From NCBI GenBank assembly GCA_012103495.1, contig WLWR01000007.1, positions 1 to 19,574 of the forward strand: a DNA stretch of 19,574 bases, written 5' to 3'. This document shows, one piece after another, positions 1 through 6,669 of this stretch; the first letter of the stretch is position 1; the number at the start of each line of letters is the position of its first letter. The DNA is from Legionellales bacterium (GTDB lineage Bacteria; Pseudomonadota; Gammaproteobacteria; WLWR01). The notes under the pieces were generated by a model. The model was not told where the DNA came from and searched no databases. It saw nothing but the letters and a program-made list of their open reading frames with translations. The position numbers were made by a program, and so were the translations under genes.

Positions 1-1
1 C

Positions 2-106
2 CTTATCAGCGCAGCCAAAGCAGTTATAAGACTCCGCGTCCCGTTCGGCTTGCTCGCACTCGTGGCAAAGCCCGGCATCGTTGCATGTGCGGACGCGCTC
101 GCACTT
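2..106 (-). other. Cys-rich, coding-like sequence replacing ppsA at the window edge
   Basis: Beyond the ppsA match, the minus strand has an open frame, different from that of ppsA, that runs off the window. It reads KCERVRTC, then AGLCHEC, then YNCFGCADK. Cysteines are spaced C-x5-C-x4-C-x2-C-x10-C-x2-C, with one more Cys-x2 pair reaching back over the junction. This is the look of a zinc-ribbon or zinc-finger protein rather than a chance frame. The stretch is also more GC-rich than its neighbours. I do not recognise the family. It may be part of a mobile-element gene, or the far side of a chimeric join. No start or stop is visible here. Confidence 0.4.
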
Positions 107-687
107 TTCACAATGCGTTGAATACCCGCCGATAAAGACACTTGATCATGAGCAAACCCTTGATGCACCCGATAGGCAATCGCCCGGTCATTAAATAATG
201 AGGCAAACACCGCTTTGATCGAGGTTAACACTGCTTCAATACCGCGCACATTCAAGAACGTTTCTTGCTGCCCAGCAAACGAAGCATCGGGCAAATCTTC
301 CGCGGTTGCTGATGAGCGTACAGCAACAGAGAGTTCTTCACCTGTTTCATCAACCAACACTTGATAAGCGGCGCGCACCGCTTGTTCAAATTCAGGCACC
401 CATGGCGTATCGATGATCCAGCGACGAATTTGGCTACCGGTACGGGTCAGCGCAGTCACATCGTCAACATCCAAATCATTCAGCGCGTTAAAAATTTTAT
501 CGCGCAAACCTTTTTGCGCTAAAAATGTTTGAAAGGCATCGGCAGTGGTAGCAAAGCCCCCTGGCACACGTACCCCAGCGCCACTTAATTGGCTAATCAT
601 TTCACCCAGCGATGCATTCTTGCCACCGACTTGTTGCAAATCCTGCATACCGAGTTGTTCCAATGGAATAATTTGCACTGTCGCCAT
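103..687 (-). CDS. ppsA: Phosphoenolpyruvate synthase, N-terminal part only (about 195 codons match the family)
   Basis: PpsA converts pyruvate plus ATP to phosphoenolpyruvate, AMP and phosphate in gluconeogenesis in the cytosol. What is seen is the start of the ATP/pyruvate-binding domain: QLGMQDLQQVGGKNASLGEM near the N-terminus, then RVPGGFATTADAF, IRRWIIDTPW, VAVRSSATAEDLPDASFAGQ, ETFLNV and FNDRAIAYRVHQGF, all in the family order. The start at 687 is preceded by GAGG at a good distance; an in-frame ATG at 705 has no ribosome binding site. The match runs to LSAGIQRIVKS (codons ending at 103) and then stops: the family continues with a D..SSGVMF-like segment, whereas this frame reads low-complexity Ala/Ser codons to base 1. 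So the gene is either interrupted or joined to foreign sequence (see findings). The identity of the matching part is secure; whether the gene is intact cannot be told. Confidence 0.9.
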
Positions 688-737
688 ACTTGCCTCATTG
701 ATCATTGACTGTTGATTGAATTGCTTAAGCGGATGCT

Positions 738-758
738 CCCGCTGGTTTGCCACGCGGG
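738..758 (-). other. Hairpin between lolA and ppsA
   Basis: On the minus strand CCCGC and GCGGG pair, with TGG/CCA inside, one bulged base and a four-base CAAA loop. It sits just after the lolA stop codon and before ppsA. No U-run follows, so it is not a classical intrinsic terminator; it may protect the ftsK-lolA mRNA end or attenuate read-through into ppsA. Confidence 0.4.
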
Positions 759-774
759 TGGGAATCTAACATCA

Positions 775-1383
775 TCATTGAATAACATCAACACCGGCAG
801 GTGGCTCAAATTGAAATAATGTTTGATCCACAATTGTATTCACTTTGACTTTTGAAAATGTTAATTCGGTGCTTTGCCCCAATTGATCACCCAAACGCAT
901 AGCGGTCAATTCATTGCCCCGAAACGTCATGTCAATTTGTGCAAATGAAGCCTGTGGATCAATCGGAATCAACCGATAGTCAATGGTTGCACCACGTTGT
1001 CGAATAATGCTGATTTGATAATCGTTCAAGGCCGATTGATCATAACCACTTAAAAATAAAGCTGGTGTTTGTCCCAATTGTCCTTGCAACGGTTTGACTT
1101 GGACTTGTTCCAAATCTACATCATAAATCCATAATCGCTGCCCGTCAGCAATCAATAATTGATGATTGGGTTTATGTGTTTCCCAGCGAAAGCGACCGGG
1201 GCGTAACATCGCCATTTCCCCACGCGAACGTTCGATTAATTCACCCTCGCTTTGCACTTGCTGCGAAAAGTGAGCGGTCATCGATTGAATGATTTCCAAT
1301 TGATTGGCCAACTGCTCGCGAGCATCGGCCAATATAACCAATGGTAAAAACATCAATCCTATCAACGCAGCCAATCGTTGCAT
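775..1383 (-). CDS. lolA: Outer-membrane lipoprotein carrier protein LolA
   Basis: LolA is the periplasmic chaperone that takes mature lipoproteins from the LolCDE transporter in the inner membrane and hands them to LolB at the outer membrane. The 202-residue protein has a Sec signal peptide (hydrophobic residues about 5-19, likely cleaved near LADA) and the family features in order: an early FSQQV segment, GRFRWE, then NHQLLIADGQRLWIYD and a DLEQV stretch. Length matches the family. The ATG at 1383 has AAGGA about 7 bases upstream. That site overlaps the ftsK stop, leaving only 10 bases between the genes, so the two are almost certainly co-transcribed; ftsK-lolA is a widely conserved order in gammaproteobacteria. 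Nothing looks broken. Confidence 0.95.
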   Translation of the reverse strand: MQRLAALIGLMFLPLVILADAREQLANQLEIIQSMTAHFSQQVQSEGELIERSRGEMAMLRPGRFRWETHKPNHQLLIADGQRLWIYDVDLEQVQVKPLQGQLGQTPALFLSGYDQSALNDYQISIIRQRGATIDYRLIPIDPQASFAQIDMTFRGNELTAMRLGDQLGQSTELTFSKVKVNTIVDQTLFQFEPPAGVDVIQ

Positions 1384-1393
1384 TTTATGATCC

Positions 1394-3739
1394 TTAATTT
1401 TCAGTCATCACTGGCGCTAACACTTCACGCGCGCCATTACTTTCCATCGCACTGACAATCCCGGTGCGTTCCATTTCTTCCACCAATCGTGCCGCACGAT
1501 TGTAGCCAATTTTAAGTCGCCGTTGCACAGCGGAAATACTGGCCTTACGCGATTGGATAACAAACTCAACCGCTTCATCGTACAAAGGATCACTGTCTTC
1601 GGTATGCGGGCTGTTTTCACCCGGAAGTATCACCGGCGCATCGTCTAGCATGCCTTCGGTGATCCCATTAATATAATCAGGTTGTCCACGTTGTTTCCAA
1701 TCATCGGCCACATGGTGTACTTCATGATCATCCACAAACGCACCATGCACACGCACCGGCGCACTGGTGCCTGGCGGTAAATACAACATGTCACCATGCC
1801 CAAGCAATTGTTCAGCACCTTGCTGATCCAAAATGGTGCGCGAATCAATTTTTGAGGATACTTGAAAAGAAATGCGTGTAGGAATATTGGACTTAATCAA
1901 ACCAGTTAACACATCAACCGACGGTCGCTGGGTAGCAAGTATTAAATGCAAACCTGCTGCCCGCGCTTTTTGCGCGATACGTGCAATCAATTGTTCAACT
2001 TTTTTACCCACCACCATCATCATGTCGGCTAATTCATCGATGACAATAACAATGTATGGCAACTTGGTTAATTCTGGTGCCGGTTCTGACGCATGCGCCG
2101 GCCACAATGGATCCAGTAACGGTTGCTGTTGCTTTTGTGCCTCAGCGACTTTTTTATTGTAACCAGTAATGTTACGCACCCCTAACGCAGCCAGTAATCG
2201 GTAGCGTCGTTCCATTTCTCCCACCGCCCAACGTAAAGCACTGGCAGCTTCTTTGGTATCGGTTACCACCGGGGTTAACAAATGGGGAATATCATCGTAA
2301 ATGGATAATTCCAACATTTTGGGATCCACTAAAATCAACCGGACCTCTTCGGGGGTGGCTTTAAACAATAAACTAAGCAGCATGGCATTCAAACCAACCG
2401 ATTTACCAGAGCCAGTGGTTCCAGCCACCAACAAATGTGGCATTTTAGCCAAATCGACAATCACTGGATGACCACTAATATCCACCCCCAATGCCAGACT
2501 CAAGGGTGAACGAGCTTGTTCATATTGAGCGGTGATCAAAACCTCACTCAAGCAAACGGTTTCACGCTGCGTATTGGGCAACTCTAAACCCACCGTCGGA
2601 CGCCCAGGAATGACTTCGACAATCCGTACACTGAGCACCGACAATGAACGAGCCAAATCTTTCGCCAATGCGGTAATTTTGCTCACTTTGACACCGGGCG
2701 CCAATTCCAATTCAAAGCGTGTGATCACCGGACCTGGATGCACCGCGACCACTTGAATTTCCACCCCAAAATCACGTAGACGATGCTCCAGTTCACGCGA
2801 CATGCTTTCCAATTCTGTATGACTGTAACCGCTTGGTTGCGTTTGAGTGGATGGAGAATCAAGCAGTGATAACGGCGGTAACCCATCGGTCACATGACTG
2901 TCAAACAGTGGAATTTGCCGTTCACGCTCATACCGCTTGCTTAATTTAGGTGGCGTGCTTTGTTGACTGATCACCGGTTTAGCCGGGCTGGGTTTGTGCT
3001 TAGTGGCTCGTGCAGTTTGTTGTTTGACACTGGCTTGTCGCCGACGTTCACGACGACGATCCCGCCAATCTTGGATCCGTTCAACAAGGGTGTAACGCCA
3101 ATTCAAAATAGTACGCAAAATCGCCGGAGCGCTGATTGCTAAAAATTTGCCAAGACATTCTGTCACAATCAACCAAGACAATCCGGTAAACAGGGTCAAC
3201 CCAACAATGAATAGACTCAATGAAAATAATGTGGCACCAACATTGCTAAAAGCCGCCGATAAGCCACTGACCATCAGGTAACCCAAAATCCCTCCGGCAG
3301 TAAATGGCAAAGTGACCCCATTGAGCCACAAATCCAAACTTGCCAGACTGCAACCACCGGTTAGTATCAATAAAAACCCGATTGCCTTAACTAAAATCAC
3401 TCGACTGTCGGCCTCCACCTGGCCACGCAAACGCAAGACAACCCAAGCGCCATAGGTTAAACCCACCGGGAAAAACAGTGCCATGTAACCGAATAGATAC
3501 AAAAAGAAATCAGCAAACCACGCTCCAACTCGCCCACCCGCATTGATAATTTCTTGGGTTAACGAACCCGAGCGTGACCAGCCTGGATCATTGGCGTGAT
3601 AGGTAAGTAACGCCAGCAATAAAAAAACCGAGACCGATAGGACAATGATAAAGGCACCCTCAAACAACCGCTTGCTAACAAACTCTGGCAAGGGGCTGGG
3701 GGTCTTTTTTCTATAGTTAGCTTGATTTTTATTTCGCAT
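1394..3739 (-). CDS. ftsK: DNA translocase FtsK
   Basis: FtsK is a septum-anchored hexameric DNA pump that clears chromosome termini during division and activates XerCD recombination at dif. The protein has about 781 residues. The N-terminal part carries four hydrophobic segments (roughly residues 29-48, 74-102, 114-135 and 146-192). A short Arg/Lys-rich linker (about 220-280) replaces the very long linker of E. coli FtsK. Next come the alpha/beta motor, with Walker A AGTTGSGKS near 440 and Walker B IVIVIDEL near 565, and a C-terminal winged-helix gamma domain (about 720-775, SISAVQRRLKIGYNRAARL) of the type that reads KOPS sites. I prefer the ATG at 3739 over a GTG two codons upstream, but the ribosome binding site is weak for both. 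lolA follows within 10 bases. Confidence 0.96.
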   Translation of the reverse strand: MRNKNQANYRKKTPSPLPEFVSKRLFEGAFIIVLSVSVFLLLALLTYHANDPGWSRSGSLTQEIINAGGRVGAWFADFFLYLFGYMALFFPVGLTYGAWVVLRLRGQVEADSRVILVKAIGFLLILTGGCSLASLDLWLNGVTLPFTAGGILGYLMVSGLSAAFSNVGATLFSLSLFIVGLTLFTGLSWLIVTECLGKFLAISAPAILRTILNWRYTLVERIQDWRDRRRERRRQASVKQQTARATKHKPSPAKPVISQQSTPPKLSKRYERERQIPLFDSHVTDGLPPLSLLDSPSTQTQPSGYSHTELESMSRELEHRLRDFGVEIQVVAVHPGPVITRFELELAPGVKVSKITALAKDLARSLSVLSVRIVEVIPGRPTVGLELPNTQRETVCLSEVLITAQYEQARSPLSLALGVDISGHPVIVDLAKMPHLLVAGTTGSGKSVGLNAMLLSLLFKATPEEVRLILVDPKMLELSIYDDIPHLLTPVVTDTKEAASALRWAVGEMERRYRLLAALGVRNITGYNKKVAEAQKQQQPLLDPLWPAHASEPAPELTKLPYIVIVIDELADMMMVVGKKVEQLIARIAQKARAAGLHLILATQRPSVDVLTGLIKSNIPTRISFQVSSKIDSRTILDQQGAEQLLGHGDMLYLPPGTSAPVRVHGAFVDDHEVHHVADDWKQRGQPDYINGITEGMLDDAPVILPGENSPHTEDSDPLYDEAVEFVIQSRKASISAVQRRLKIGYNRAARLVEEMERTGIVSAMESNGAREVLAPVMTEN

Positions 3740-3997
3740 GATCACCGCTATACTGCTGTCAACTCAAAGCGTTTTGAGGGAGCATTTTACCGGTTCATAC
3801 CAAGCTTGTATACTTTTGTCGATTCGAGCCATGGTATGGTTTTGCAGGTGGCATTTCCGACGATTTTTACTACGCGCTTAAACGAAAAATTCACCTAATC
3901 TCATGCCGATGTGCGGAGCCTTGCACTATGGTGTTACGCATATTTTCGTGTATGCTTAGCGCCGGCGATTTAATTAGCACATCGTATGAGGTTTTTT
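3740..3997. promoter_or_regulatory. Divergent intergenic region between ftsK and trxB
   Basis: These 258 bases separate two divergent starts and must hold both promoters. A perfect TTGACA lies on the minus strand at 3757-3762, but no -10 element follows before the ftsK start, so it is probably not used as a -35 box. A TATGCT at 3951-3956 could be a trxB -10 box, with no clear partner. No tRNA or convincing small gene was found. Confidence 0.35.
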
Positions 3998-4942
3998 ATG
4001 GCAATACAGCACCATCGCTTGATTATTTTAGGCTCTGGTCCGGCCGGATGTACTGCGGCAATTTACGCGGCACGGGCGAATTTACAACCGGCCATGATTA
4101 TGGGCATTGAACCCGGGGGCCAGTTGACCACCACCACCGATGTCGACAATTGGCCAGGAGATATACACGATTTACAGGGACCGGCATTAATGGAGCGTAT
4201 GCGTGAACACGCACAGCGGTTTGATACTCTGTTAATTCATGATCACATTCACACCGCTCAATTGCAGCAACAACCATTCAAACTAATTGGCGATCAAGGG
4301 GAATATACCTGTGATGCCTTGATCATTGCTACTGGCGCATCGGCTCGCTATTTGGGATTGCCGTCAGAAGAAGCCTTTAAAGGTCGTGGGGTATCCGCGT
4401 GCGCTACTTGCGATGGCTTTTTTTATCGTCAACAAAAAGTAGCCGTGATTGGTGGCGGTAATACCGCGGTGGAAGAAGCTTTGTATTTATCCAACATCGC
4501 CGCTGAGGTAACTCTGGTACATCGCCGCGATGCATTGCGTGCGGAGAAAATGTTACAAGATCGCTTATTTGAACGCGTCGAACAGGGTAACATCCAGATA
4601 GCCTGGGATCATGCTTTGGAAGAAGTACTAGGGGATGAACAAGGCGTAACCGGTATTCGGATCAAACACGTGCACAATGGTGAAATCACTCAATTGGCTT
4701 TGCACGGCGTGTTCATTGCCATCGGTCATGATCCCAACACCGGCATTTTCAAAGATCAGTTGGAAATGGATCAAGGTTACATCATCACTTGCTCAGGATT
4801 GGCAGGTCATGCCACCGCCACCAGTTGTCCTGGGGTATTCGCCGCGGGTGACGTCAGCGATCAAGTGTATAAACAAGCGGTGACTTCCGCAGGTTTTGGT
4901 TGCATGGCAGCATTGGATGCTGAGAAATATTTGGATAAATAA
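3998..4942 (+). CDS. trxB: Thioredoxin reductase
   Basis: TrxB is an FAD enzyme that uses NADPH to reduce thioredoxin, feeding cytosolic disulfide reduction, ribonucleotide reductase and peroxiredoxins. The protein of 314 residues, the usual bacterial length, shows the FAD-binding LGSGPAGCTAAIYAARA near residue 11, the NADPH-binding GGGNTAVEEALYL near 155, the redox pair CATC (Cys135, Cys138) and the second FAD motif GVFAAGDVSD near the C-terminus. I place the start at the ATG at 3998 because GAGG lies 7 bases upstream and residues align with MSDTKHCKLLILGSG-type family starts; the ATG at 3986 would add four residues and overlaps that ribosome binding site. It stands alone on its strand and is followed directly by a strong hairpin. 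Confidence 0.96.
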   Translation: MAIQHHRLIILGSGPAGCTAAIYAARANLQPAMIMGIEPGGQLTTTTDVDNWPGDIHDLQGPALMERMREHAQRFDTLLIHDHIHTAQLQQQPFKLIGDQGEYTCDALIIATGASARYLGLPSEEAFKGRGVSACATCDGFFYRQQKVAVIGGGNTAVEEALYLSNIAAEVTLVHRRDALRAEKMLQDRLFERVEQGNIQIAWDHALEEVLGDEQGVTGIRIKHVHNGEITQLALHGVFIAIGHDPNTGIFKDQLEMDQGYIITCSGLAGHATATSCPGVFAAGDVSDQVYKQAVTSAGFGCMAALDAEKYLDK

Positions 4943-4945
4943 TCT

Positions 4946-4982
4946 ATCCCGGCACTTTTAATTGCGCTAGAAGTGCCGGGAT
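4946..4982. repeat. Perfect 12-bp stem hairpin after trxB (terminator or REP-like element)
   Basis: ATCCCGGCACTT (4946-4957) and AAGTGCCGGGAT (4971-4982) are exact inverted copies around a 13-base loop. The hairpin starts 3 bases after the trxB stop and ends 7 bases before the stop of the convergent gene at 4990, so it may act as a bidirectional transcript end. No T-run follows on either side. The flank reads GGGATGAC, and GTCATCCCGGC-type palindromes are a common look for dispersed intergenic repeats in several proteobacteria, so a repeat family is possible. Confidence 0.6.
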
Positions 4983-4989
4983 GACTTGA

Positions 4990-5910
4990 TTAAGAAAATG
5001 ATGGGGAAGTGGCAGTCTCGGGCGGTGGTGAATTAAATTTTGGCATGTCTGAAGCAAGTGCTGTTGAGTCCCAAAATGAATGTCTTGTACTTGTAAATTC
5101 GGATTGTTGAAGATCTGATTTTTTATCATCATCTGAGCTCGACGAAGATGAAAGTTTCTGTCTTTTGCAAGACGACGACTCACAAGACGACTCAGGGGAT
5201 TGTGGTCTCTTTCTCGTACCGCCCTGTATAAAATATTGAGCCACCTGTTTATCATAGAAGTTACTAACTAATGTTCTCCTTCGAAAAGAGTGAAAACCCG
5301 TTTGAAGCCTTTGCTTAGCTTGTTCAACGGTAAGCGATGAATCGCTAGATTTGAATACTAAATAAAGTTTTTCTTTAGAAGAAGGAACGAATATGATATC
5401 AAATAAACTAGAGTTCGAATTCTGATTTATGGTATTTAATGCGCGTTCTATATTCGTAAGACTAAAACTCGTTGATGTCACTTGAAAATAGTTTACTCTA
5501 TTATTCTCATCTGCTGCTAAATCAAATACGCACATATCATCATCATCTGCTATGACATATGGCAAACAGTTGTTACATCGATTGTATCTCTCAAGTTGCT
5601 TATATGAACGCACTATCGATGATTTTGCTGCCTCTTCATTTGTTATATTGGCATCTTTAAAAAAAATAACATACTCCTTGTTATTTTTTTTCTCTGCTTT
5701 GGAAATTTCATTTTTCTCTGCTTTGGAAATTTCAAACCAGAACCATTGTTCGTATTTCTTAATACAATTTATTAAGCTAGCGACCTCTTGTTCATTCGCC
5801 GAATTGATTTTAAATCCTTTCACCCTATCATCATAAACCAATCCAAAAAAATTCGTTTCACCCCTTGTGACTCGTTGCTTAAATAACGCTGGCCTTCTAT
5901 TTCTATTCAT
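4990..5910 (-). CDS. AT-rich orphan protein with candidate bipartite nuclear localisation signal; putative host-targeted effector
   Basis: I recognise no family. From the ATG at 5910 the protein has 306 residues; a TTG at 5955 or ATG at 5949 would add up to 15, but neither has a ribosome binding site and the ATG at 5949 overlaps a TATGAT that could be the -10 box. There is no signal peptide or membrane segment. Residues about 1-230 look globular, with Cys45, Cys112 and Cys115, an acidic ADDDDM near 121, and a tandem EISKAEKN/EISKAEKK. Residues 233-252 hold a basic TRKR, a 13-residue Ser/Glu/Pro/Cys spacer and KRQK: a bipartite nuclear-localisation pattern. KLSSSSSSDDDKKSD follows, resembling a casein-kinase-2 substrate. 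The last 25 residues are polar and Pro/Ser/Thr-rich. Base composition is clearly more AT-rich than the flanks, which suggests acquisition. A secreted effector acting in a eukaryotic nucleus is inference; a cytosolic orphan protein remains possible. Confidence 0.75.
   Translation of the reverse strand: MNRNRRPALFKQRVTRGETNFFGLVYDDRVKGFKINSANEQEVASLINCIKKYEQWFWFEISKAEKNEISKAEKKNNKEYVIFFKDANITNEEAAKSSIVRSYKQLERYNRCNNCLPYVIADDDDMCVFDLAADENNRVNYFQVTSTSFSLTNIERALNTINQNSNSSLFDIIFVPSSKEKLYLVFKSSDSSLTVEQAKQRLQTGFHSFRRRTLVSNFYDKQVAQYFIQGGTRKRPQSPESSCESSSCKRQKLSSSSSSDDDKKSDLQQSEFTSTRHSFWDSTALASDMPKFNSPPPETATSPSFS
5687..5734 (-). repeat. Perfect 24-bp tandem duplication inside the orphan gene
   Basis: Bases 5687-5710 and 5711-5734 are identical 24-base units placed head to tail. 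They keep the reading frame and encode the octapeptide EISKAEKN followed by EISKAEKK, the last codon differing because it is read partly from flanking sequence. The exact identity points to a recent duplication. Confidence 0.9.
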
Positions 5911-6375
5911 AATGTTTTTTCTTATTAAAATACTTGGGGCGCATATCATACCCAATGCAACATTAATTAAAGATTAAGAAATCATTTAATCTGGAAAAAA
6001 CTTTTTGAATTATTTTAGGTTTTAATCCAATAAGATACGCAACAGTAATTTTCTCTGAATGCTTTATCGAATCAAATTGTCTTCAGGAAAATTTTCTTCT
6101 TATATCGTAACTATTCACCACAATTCAGCGAAAAACCATCTTTAGCGCATTTTGAACCAAAATTGTGCTTCAAAATGCTCACATAGCCCTCTATGCTGCG
6201 CTTTTTCAGTACGATTTTGGTCCAATCTGCACTCAATTTTCCCAAGGTTTAAAATTTTGGTGAATAGATAGCTTATATCAAAGATATCCATCGCACTTGA
6301 CGATGCGAATGACATAAATAGTCGGTAAATTTTCTCAGCTTCAAGGATGATGATTTTTGAGATCAAGTAATTGGA
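5911..6375. other. AT-rich intergenic region with no convincing gene
   Basis: This 465-base stretch between the orphan gene and infA is AT-rich on both strands. It holds a possible -10 box (TATGAT on the minus strand, 5945-5950) for the orphan gene, without a clear -35 box. Its main content is the nested inverted-repeat element at about 6101-6280, described separately. A 74-codon minus-strand frame (6142-6366) crosses half of that element, has no ribosome binding site and resembles no protein I know. I see no tRNA and no ordinary intrinsic terminator, although infA must end here. Confidence 0.6.
6101..6280. repeat. MITE-like or REP-like palindromic element with nested inverted repeats
   Basis: The outer arms are CTATTCACCA (6111-6120) and TGGTGAATAG (6258-6267), exact inverted copies whose outer flanks are also roughly alike (TATATC near 6101; GATATAAG inverted near 6280). 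Inside are GCATTTTGAA (6147-6156) with TTCAAAATGC (6169-6178), a perfect 10-bp hairpin with a 12-base loop; a 15-base pair at 6154-6168 and 6209-6223 that matches at 12 positions; and a small CATAG-ccct-CTATG hairpin at 6182-6195. The alternative pairings could form two mutually exclusive structures. There is no transposase. Whether it occurs elsewhere in the genome cannot be seen from this window. A structured noncoding RNA is an alternative. Confidence 0.55.
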
Positions 6376-6606
6376 TCACCGCTGATCTTTTTCTCGAAAT
6401 ACGATGCGTCCTTTGGTCAAATCATACGGAGTGAGTTCCACCCGTACTTTGTCACCGGTAAGAATACGAATGTAATTTTTGCGCATGCGGCCAGAAATAT
6501 GAGCGGTAATGATGTGCCCACTGTCGTCCAATTTGACGCGAAACAGGGTGTTTGGCAACGTTTCAACGACAGTACCACTTACCTCAATATGCTCTTCTTT
6601 AGCCAT
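6376..6606 (-). CDS. infA: Translation initiation factor IF-1
   Basis: IF-1 occupies the ribosomal A site during initiation and helps IF-2 and IF-3 select the initiator tRNA and start codon. The 76-residue protein is a single S1/OB-fold domain. It shows the family's IEVSGTVVETLPNTLFRVKL strand pattern, the ISGRMRKNYIRILTGD core and the VRVELTPYDLTKGRIVFR end, and is only a few residues longer than usual. The ATG at 6606 has GAGG about 7 bases upstream. It appears to be monocistronic: pmbA ends 63 bases upstream on the same strand, and repeat-bearing sequence lies downstream. A short GATCA-gcgg-TGATC palindrome overlaps the stop codon but has no T-run. Confidence 0.97.
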   Translation of the reverse strand: MAKEEHIEVSGTVVETLPNTLFRVKLDDSGHIITAHISGRMRKNYIRILTGDKVRVELTPYDLTKGRIVFREKDQR

Positions 6607-6669
6607 GAATTACCTCATAAAAAAATGCAAGGGCGATGATGCCTGAAAATCGTAGAAATGGCAAATGCT

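Noticed and set aside
738..758. Intrinsic terminator for lolA
   Set aside because: The stem is good but no U-run follows on the minus strand; kept only as a hairpin.
3757..3762. Perfect TTGACA as the ftsK -35 box
   Set aside because: Seventeen bases downstream is the ftsK start codon region itself, with no -10 box, so it cannot drive this start.
4944..5255. 103-codon minus-strand frame overlapping the 3' part of the orphan gene
   Set aside because: It crosses the palindrome after trxB, has no ribosome binding site, and the other frame has the meaningful Ser/Asp tail and basic clusters.
6142..6366. 74-codon minus-strand frame in the gap before infA
   Set aside because: It has no ribosome binding site, runs through half of the inverted-repeat element and shows no protein-like features; it is better read as repeat sequence.
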